From: a virus
Strand: one strand, 5' to 3'
Length of the DNA stretch: 44,434 bases
IMG/VR virus record: IMGVR_UViG_3300025138_000003
Location: 1 to 44,434 of that record
Below, in pieces: positions 40,626 through 44,434 of the stretch (position 1 is the stretch's first letter; every line of letters begins with the position of its first letter). A program made the translations under genes and the position numbers. Under the pieces are notes generated by a model. The model did no database searches. It saw only the letters and a list, made by a program, of their open reading frames with translations, and was not told where the DNA came from.

Positions 40626-40765
40626 CGTTTCTCCTTTATTTTATCGTTCTCTTTTTTCATGTCGTTGTATATCTTGACATACTTCTTGTCTTGGAATATA
40701 ATATTGTTTGGATTTAAATGCCCTTCTTTTTTTATATCCCAAGCATTGTCAATTACTTTTTTCAT
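40622..40765 (-). CDS. Small hypothetical protein, 47 aa
   Basis: ATG 40765 in ATGA overlap with the upstream stop, and its TGA overlaps the erf ATG. Sequence MKKVIDNAWDIKKEGHLNPN then NIIFQDKKYVKIYNDMKKEN, basic and compact. The double overlap makes it a convincing gene in a tight operon. Its last codons encode the AAAGGAG site for erf. Function unknown. Confidence 0.65.
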   Translation of the reverse strand: MKKVIDNAWDIKKEGHLNPNNIIFQDKKYVKIYNDMKKENDKIKEKR

Positions 40766-40926
40766 TTTCTTTTCTTTCTTATTGAAGAAGTCATGTTGTG
40801 CTCCATGTATTCATAACCTAAGCTATCTAATTCTTTTAGTTTCTCATCTATCCCAATTAGCATCTTATGTTTTTTAAGCTCATCAATCTCTCTTTGTAAC
40901 TTTATTGCTCTACTAAATTCAGTCAT
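40762..40926 (-). CDS. Small coiled-coil protein, 54 aa
   Basis: ATG 40926 (MTEFSRAIKLQREIDELKKH) chosen for the GGAGG seven bases ahead; longer in-frame starts lack one. Heptad pattern along most of its length, basic end (SSIRKKRK). It overlaps the zinc-type gene upstream. Not recognised. Confidence 0.65.
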   Translation of the reverse strand: MTEFSRAIKLQREIDELKKHKMLIGIDEKLKELDSLGYEYMEHNMTSSIRKKRK

Positions 40927-41089
40927 TATTTTCCTCCATGTCTTTTTCATATTTAAAGTCAGCCCAGTCTCTGCATACCGCACATAGGGCAGACCATATA
41001 TTACATCCTACGTCTTCCATAGGCTCACTACTAGGTGAACCACCGCAATCACAGCAGACTAACACTCCTCTATCTTCATCTTCACTCAT
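40919..41089 (-). CDS. Small Cys-rich (zinc-ribbon-like) protein, 56 aa
   Basis: ATG 41089 after AAGGAGAAACA. Sequence MSEDEDRGVLVCCDCGGSPS then CNIWSALCAVCRDWAD. The Cys pattern C-x2-C and a later C-x6-C-x2-C suggest metal binding. Acidic ends. It overlaps the next gene. Possibly a small regulator; no family recognised. Confidence 0.7.
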   Translation of the reverse strand: MSEDEDRGVLVCCDCGGSPSSEPMEDVGCNIWSALCAVCRDWADFKYEKDMEENND

Positions 41090-41098
41090 TGTTTCTCC

Positions 41099-41305
41099 TT
41101 ATGCTTCTTGAACATCTTTATCTTCTACTTCTACACTCCAAACACACGTATCATCTAATCCTAGCTCAATACATTTATTAGCACAATCTTCGTATGTTGT
41201 AAATTCAAATCTATTATTATCTTTATCGTGTAAGTATTCATTACCATTCAATGAGATACCATTGATTGGTCTTGCTATTAAGTACACTGTATCAGTTTGT
41301 TTCAT
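41099..41305 (-). CDS. Hypothetical protein, 68 aa
   Basis: Starts MKQTDTVYLIARPINGISLN and has two Cys in YEDCANKCIELG and one in DDTCVWSVEVED, ending acidic. A short beta-alpha-beta layout is likely. Its start (after AAGGAAAAACCAAA) lies just past the hairpin 41327-41348. Function unknown. Confidence 0.65.
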   Translation of the reverse strand: MKQTDTVYLIARPINGISLNGNEYLHDKDNNRFEFTTYEDCANKCIELGLDDTCVWSVEVEDKDVQEA

Positions 41306-41326
41306 TTTGGTTTTTCCTTATGTTGT

Positions 41327-41348
41327 GGGCAGGGTTTTACCCCTGCCC
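41327..41348 (-). terminator. Strong GC hairpin between two early genes
   Basis: GGGCAGGG (41327-41334) pairs perfectly with CCCTGCCC (41341-41348), loop of six. It lies between the stop of the 41357 gene and the ribosome site of 41305. No U-tract follows in the leftward direction, so it is more likely an mRNA-processing, attenuation or stability element than a full terminator. Confidence 0.5.
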
Positions 41349-41356
41349 TCTGTTTA

Positions 41357-41776
41357 TTATTTATAGTCTCCAACGTTTTCCCAGTATGAGTTGGCTATCT
41401 TGTAACTACAATTCCAAGTGTCATACAGAGTCATATCAAAGTTATCTCCATTGACATAGGTAAGATGTCTTCTTGTGTGTACAATCAAATCTCTATCACA
41501 CTTGATTTCTCTTAGCCTATACAATCTACCGTTGCTTTTTCTCATAGGTTTTCTTTTCACCCAACCAAGCTCTTTAAGATATACGCCATATGTTCTCCTA
41601 TCATTTGGATAGAATCCAGTCTCAAGACTAATCTCTGTCAGTCTTTTAAACACCTGCATATAATCTATATTAGTAGCGTGTACTATTGCTCTGATGACGC
41701 AATCTTCCGCCATATCTTTTTTGTATTTAGTAGAGTAATACTTGTCTCTACCTCCGTATGATTTTACGAATTTCAT
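41357..41776 (-). CDS. Papain-like fold protein (putative cysteine peptidase-like), 139 aa
   Basis: ATG 41776 (MKFVKSYGGRDKYYS) follows AAAAAGGAAAACAA; a longer frame upstream is not translated from a ribosome site and covers the promoter. Possible catalytic triad: C26 at the start of a helix (MAEDCVIRAIVHAT), H104 (RRHLTYVNG) and D119 (LYDTWNC). The order C, H, D and the strand after H fit small papain-like phage proteins of this type. The role is unknown; host-protein processing is one possibility. Confidence 0.6.
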   Translation of the reverse strand: MKFVKSYGGRDKYYSTKYKKDMAEDCVIRAIVHATNIDYMQVFKRLTEISLETGFYPNDRRTYGVYLKELGWVKRKPMRKSNGRLYRLREIKCDRDLIVHTRRHLTYVNGDNFDMTLYDTWNCSYKIANSYWENVGDYK

Positions 41777-41794
41777 TTGTTTTCCTTTTTGGTT

Positions 41795-41822
41795 TAAGCC
41801 AAGGCACCATTGCTTTGGCTTA
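41795..41822 (-). promoter_or_regulatory. Leader hairpin before the papain-like gene
   Basis: TAAGCCAA (41795-41802) pairs with TTGGCTTA (41815-41822), with an inner 3-bp GCA/TGC stem. It lies in the 5' leader between the promoter at 41827-41857 and the ribosome site, so it could affect translation or RNA stability. Confidence 0.5.
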
Positions 41823-41826
41823 CAAC

Positions 41827-41857
41827 ACTTATATGCCACTAACTTTAAAAAGTTCCC
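41827..41857 (-). promoter_or_regulatory. Phage early promoter (TGGGAAC-N18-TATAAGT)
   Basis: Leftward TGGGAAC, 18 nt, TATAAGT. It drives the operon from the papain-like gene down through erf and the SSB-like gene toward 37836. Confidence 0.75.
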
Positions 41858-41865
41858 AACTATTT

Positions 41866-42195
41866 TTAACTTCTTAAATGATATGTAGCATAATTTCTAC
41901 CTTCACCACCAGTAGTTTCAATCACATACCCTTGTTGCTTTAAGGTAAAGATGATACCTGACAATCTAGTTGCATTATATAATTGTATAGCATCCCAACT
42001 AGTGATAGTCCCATGCTCCTCTAAATGTTTTAACACATATAAAGTTTTGCTTGGTCTACCTTTAGCTGAAGTTATTCTAGCTCTACCTGTCTTTAAGGTA
42101 GGTATGTTAGAATGTTTCTTTCTACCTGTTGCATAGGTCTTTCTCTTAGGTCCTTCTGCGTGTTTCTTTCTTCCTGTTGCATATGTCTTAGCCAT
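41866..42195 (-). CDS. Winged-helix DNA-binding protein with repeated basic N-terminus
   Basis: Protein of 109 aa. The ten-residue unit KTYATGRKKH occurs twice (3-12 and 19-28), followed by an AT-hook-like KGRPSK (45-50). The rest is a small winged helix: LYVLKHLEEHGTITSWDAIQ, LYNATRLSGIIFTLKQQGY and a wing ETTGGEGRNYATYHL. A DNA-binding regulator or nucleoid-type protein is likely; it is the best candidate in this genome for a regulator of the TGGGAAC promoters, but this is only an inference. Confidence 0.75.
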   Translation of the reverse strand: MAKTYATGRKKHAEGPKRKTYATGRKKHSNIPTLKTGRARITSAKGRPSKTLYVLKHLEEHGTITSWDAIQLYNATRLSGIIFTLKQQGYVIETTGGEGRNYATYHLRS

Positions 42196-42210
42196 TATTA
42201 CTCCTTTTTT

Positions 42211-42945
42211 TTATCGTTTACTCCATTTACTCTGACCCTTCAATCCACCTCCGCAGTGGTTGAAGTATCCACAATATTTAACATTACACTCCCACTCATA
42301 TACTGGTGCGGTGCCTAAAGATACCTCTGGTATCCCAATTTTAAATCGTTCATTCACATCTTGCCAATACCTGTAAGCCTTATCAATAAAGGACTTAGGG
42401 ACATTGACTTCCCTCATTAAAGAGTTGTCTTTGTTATAATAAATCAATGCCAACTTCTGTAATTCAACATCATACTTCTGTTGATACCAGTATGCATAGG
42501 TGCCTAGCTGCAACGCATAATTCTCCGCAGGTTCAGGGTCAGGTGTTCTACCAAACAAGTTCCTCCACTTAAAACTATTGCACGTTTTTATATCATACAT
42601 TGCATCGTCATCAACTATACATATATCAAAGAAGCCTCTGACATTTATGTCTTGTATCTGTATCTCTTCTTCAATCAATACGTCTACTCTTTCTTTCTCT
42701 CCATGTAGAGTTAAAGCATCCTGTATATCCCCATGAACCAAATCACCAAGTCTAAATAGCCTCAATGTATTCTCATCTATCTCTGTGCTTTCTACTTTCT
42801 CTACACTGTTGTAATATATCTTACGCATACACATTCCACTAGATGAGGCATGGAACCAATGTTCCCTGTCTTCGTATCTGTTGATACGATTATCCTCATT
42901 TAGTTTCTTTAAGTATCCTGCATATATTTCTTTTACATCAAGCAC
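42211..42945 (-). CDS. Cas4/RecB-like Fe-S exonuclease (PD-(D/E)XK)
   Basis: Protein of 244 aa from a GTG at 42945 (GGAGAGGCAA ahead). The RecB/Cas4 motif set is visible: C39 (SGMCMRKIYY), H71 (LVHGD), D107 (GFFDICIV), D118-x-K120 (YDIKTCN) and Q146-x3-Y150 (LQLGTYAYW). The last Cys cluster C220, C225, C231 with C39 would bind a 4Fe-4S cluster. It is expected to be an exonuclease that resects DNA ends for the ERF annealing protein. There is no CRISPR nearby, so it is a phage recombination enzyme. Confidence 0.85.
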   Translation of the reverse strand: MLDVKEIYAGYLKKLNEDNRINRYEDREHWFHASSSGMCMRKIYYNSVEKVESTEIDENTLRLFRLGDLVHGDIQDALTLHGEKERVDVLIEEEIQIQDINVRGFFDICIVDDDAMYDIKTCNSFKWRNLFGRTPDPEPAENYALQLGTYAYWYQQKYDVELQKLALIYYNKDNSLMREVNVPKSFIDKAYRYWQDVNERFKIGIPEVSLGTAPVYEWECNVKYCGYFNHCGGGLKGQSKWSKR

Positions 42946-43276
42946 TTGCCTCTCCTAATAAGAATAACTTATCCTTATCTATGAATGTTAAGTTGTTCAT
43001 CCTACATATTTTTTGTGTGCAATTCTTTACCAAAGTCATAAACTTATTGTTTGTATTGTCTTCGGTTGTATTGTTCATTACTAATATCTCAAACTCTAAT
43101 ACATTAATAACCTCTCTACAAAGTTCATCACTATCTTTTCTATCCATGTCATCAAACCCCTCTACATAACATCCTATGTCTGTTCTATCCAGTGGTATAA
43201 TCACTGAATAAGTCCCAAGCTTTTCTATGTCTGCTCTATATTTTGATTCAATACTATCTGTTGTGTAATCTCTCAC
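42938..43276 (-). CDS. Hypothetical protein, 112 aa (GTG start)
   Basis: The GTG at 43276 follows GGAGGG and shares its G with the previous stop (TAGTG). A longer frame from 43351 lacks a ribosome site and would overlap the previous gene by 76 bases. Reads RDYTTDSIESKYRADIEKLG, then DRTDIGCYVEGFDDMDRKDS and a helical end FIDKDKLFLLGEASA. No family recognised. Coupled to the exonuclease by an eight-base overlap. Confidence 0.65.
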   Translation of the reverse strand: MRDYTTDSIESKYRADIEKLGTYSVIIPLDRTDIGCYVEGFDDMDRKDSDELCREVINVLEFEILVMNNTTEDNTNNKFMTLVKNCTQKICRMNNLTFIDKDKLFLLGEASA

Positions 43277-43494
43277 TATCTTTCTTTCCCTCCATTGTCT
43301 AGCTCCATATAGTCTTTGTCTGCTTTTCTGTGTGTATAGCTTATGTCCCATACAACTGATATATAATAAGCAAGTTCATTTTTAATTTCGTGAACCTCTT
43401 TACCTTTGCATATCATTTCAAGAAACTTATCTAGCTTAACCATCTCTCTATCTCTTGTTTCTTTTTCTTCGTTCCATTTATTGTATCTTATCAT
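43276..43494 (-). CDS. Hypothetical protein, 72 aa
   Basis: ATG 43494 (MIRYNKWNEEKETRDREM) has AAAGGAG seven bases ahead; an upstream start at 43515 would put that site inside the gene. Charged and helical, with KLDKFLEMICKGKEVHEIKN and AYYISVVWDISYTHRKAD. It looks like small phage proteins of the early region with no known role. Its stop overlaps the GTG of the next gene. Confidence 0.65.
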   Translation of the reverse strand: MIRYNKWNEEKETRDREMVKLDKFLEMICKGKEVHEIKNELAYYISVVWDISYTHRKADKDYMELDNGGKER

Positions 43495-43514
43495 TACTTC
43501 TCCTTTGTCATTCA

Positions 43515-43820
43515 TTATGCCATGCTATCCATAGCATAGTCTTGTTGTTTCTCATTCCATCCATCAACCTCTGCTTGTGTGTTGTCTTCAAGCTCTTTGA
43601 TTTTTTCTTCAAGTTCCTCACGAATACTATCTGTATCGTAGTGTCTGATACCTGTCTCATCATCTATTGTATAATAAGCTGGTATTGTTATACCCCAAGC
43701 TGGTATTGTTATACTTTCTACACTTTGGTTTTTATTATTCACTAGCTCTTCCACTTCTACTTCTCTACATACCTCAAGTAATTCACGTCTCTGTCTATCT
43801 AACTCACTCATCTTACCCAT
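43515..43820 (-). CDS. Acidic coiled-coil protein with an internal tandem repeat, 101 aa
   Basis: Starts after GGGAGAAAGATA (MGKMSELDRQRRELLEVCRE). Helical ends flank a short repeat: the unit I-T-I-P-A-(W/Y) occurs twice (SITIPAWGITIPAYYT), encoded by two identical 18-nt stretches (43676-43693 and 43697-43714) 21 bases apart, a recent 7-codon duplication. Then an acidic helix (SIREELEEKIKELEDN). Function unknown. Confidence 0.65.
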   Translation of the reverse strand: MGKMSELDRQRRELLEVCREVEVEELVNNKNQSVESITIPAWGITIPAYYTIDDETGIRHYDTDSIREELEEKIKELEDNTQAEVDGWNEKQQDYAMDSMA

Positions 43821-43962
43821 TATCTTTCTCCCATTTGTTTATTTGTTCTAATAGTGATACCGCACATTCTTTTCTGCCCTCTGTTATTCTGTCGCATACT
43901 TCGTCTTCTGTGTCGTGTTTTAACCACTCTTTTATTTTATTTACTATTGTTTTGTTATTCAT
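43813..43962 (-). CDS. Small hypothetical protein, 49 aa
   Basis: ATG 43962 (MNNKTIVNKIKEWLKHDTED) is chosen because AAAAGGAG lies 12 bases ahead. The -10 element of promoter 43966-43996 lies between that site and the ATG, so a transcript from this promoter would be almost leaderless. Helical and acidic, two Cys. Function unknown. Confidence 0.6.
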   Translation of the reverse strand: MNNKTIVNKIKEWLKHDTEDEVCDRITEGRKECAVSLLEQINKWEKDNG

Positions 43963-43965
43963 ACT

Positions 43966-43996
43966 ACTTATACTCCTTTTGTTAATTAAAGTTCCC
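43966..43996 (-). promoter_or_regulatory. Phage early promoter (TGGGAAC-N18-TATAAGT) overlapping a ribosome site
   Basis: Leftward TGGGAAC, 18 nt, TATAAGTAGTATG, where the final ATG is the start codon of the 43813-43962 gene. The spacer includes AACAAAAGGAG, which can serve as a ribosome site only for transcripts coming from further upstream. Confidence 0.7.
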
Positions 43997-44004
43997 AACT
44001 TTTT

Positions 44005-44298
44005 TTATCCTTCTTGCTTTCTATCAAAGTCTAATAACTCTGAACCTTTTTCTCTTATAAAGTCATTGTGGTCAATAAAATACTTTGGGCAATGATATGC
44101 TATTCTATGCCTCCATATACCTGTTGGGTCTGAAAACACTTCCATTAGTGTTACTTGTTTTGACAATATCTTTTTATATACCTTTTTAATATTGTCTTTG
44201 TTGTGGCTTATAAAAACTCTATGTTTCTTGTCACCTTTCAACAAATAATATATTGTATATTTAGTTCTATTTGATTTATTACCAAATACTATTTCCAT
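44005..44298 (-). CDS. Hypothetical protein, 97 aa
   Basis: ATG 44298 (MEIVFGNKSNRTKYTIYYLL) overlaps the end of the junction-spanning gene and follows GAAAGGAGTTTTGC. Basic, beta-rich start, then VYKKILSKQVTLMEVFSDPT and an end AYHCPKYFIDHNDFIREK. No family recognised. In the circular genome it is the second gene after the promoter at 185-215. Confidence 0.7.
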   Translation of the reverse strand: MEIVFGNKSNRTKYTIYYLLKGDKKHRVFISHNKDNIKKVYKKILSKQVTLMEVFSDPTGIWRHRIAYHCPKYFIDHNDFIREKGSELLDFDRKQEG

Positions 44299-44434
44299 GC
44301 AAAACTCCTTTCGGAATATCTGTATTCAACTTTATCCCAAGTATTACAAAACCTTTGTAACCATTTATATTGTTCTTGATTTTTATAGTTACCACAATAT
44401 TGACTATCTAAAGCACACATGTGTTCTAATCCAT
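44289..44434 (-). CDS. Small hypothetical protein, C-terminal part (spans the circular junction)
   Basis: This is the second part of the gene whose start is at 157. The frame ends in RYSERSFAWK and a TAG at 44291-44289, and its end overlaps the ATG of the next leftward gene (44298) by a few bases, as expected of an operon. Bases 44348-44434 duplicate 1-87. Function unknown. Confidence 0.7.
   Translation of the reverse strand, partial: GLEHMCALDSQYCGNYKNQEQYKWLQRFCNTWDKVEYRYSERSFAWK
44348..44434. repeat. Terminal overlap, right copy
   Basis: Exact second copy of the first 87 bases of the window. Joining at this overlap restores an intact small gene (157 down to 44289). Confidence 0.9.

Noticed and set aside
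42211-42945. CRISPR adaptation protein Cas4 as part of a CRISPR system
   Set aside because: No repeat-spacer array, cas1 or cas2 is present; phages carry Cas4-like nucleases for recombination.

Overview
The window is a complete, circularly permuted genome of a short-tailed (podovirus-like) tailed phage. The first 87 bases recur exactly as the last 87 (44348-44434), so the unique genome is about 44,347 bp, and one small leftward gene reads open across the junction. The DNA is AT-rich. Gram-negative-type signal peptides, a predicted outer-membrane barrel protein and small proteins common in marine virus genomes point to a Gram-negative, probably aquatic, host; the host itself cannot be named from the sequence.

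Layout. (1) About 1-3800, continuing across the junction into 37836-44434, is one leftward block of small early or metabolic genes. It holds an ERF-family single-strand annealing protein, a Cas4/RecB-like Fe-S exonuclease, a Holliday-junction-resolvase-like protein, an SSB-like protein with an acidic aromatic tail tip, a MazG-like protein, a winged-helix DNA-binding protein and a papain-like protein, plus about 20 unknowns. (2) 3800-5355 is the divergent control region: promoters in both directions, DnaA-box-like elements and CCCTAATA iterons, a plausible origin and late-control region. (3) 5356-37705 is one rightward late block: metallophosphoesterase, small and large terminase, portal, scaffold, major capsid protein, decoration-like protein, a giant Ala-rich helical protein, adaptors, an S74-chaperone tail fibre, an envelope module (membrane-anchored coiled coil, exported thioredoxin-fold protein, beta-barrel), basic DUF-type proteins, holin and endolysin, a nozzle-like tail protein, and four internal/ejection-type proteins including one with a lysozyme-like domain and a 1336-aa T7 gp16-like protein. 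The rightward and leftward blocks converge at 37706-37835.

The most striking non-coding signal is a promoter family, TGGGAAC, exactly 18 nt, then TATAAGT or a close variant. I found it 13 times, only in front of small early genes on both strands and never in the late block. Several leaders and intergenic gaps also hold long perfect stems, and a gap of about 285 bp at 216-500 folds into two multi-stem domains, a candidate structured RNA. The late and lysis control regions share a different repeat (CCCTAATA, 14-bp period).

I see no DNA polymerase, primase, helicase, RNA polymerase, integrase or lysogeny repressor, and no tRNA or CRISPR. The phage appears to rely on the host replisome and transcription machinery, adding its own recombination set. 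All family calls come from reading motifs by eye; no database search was possible.
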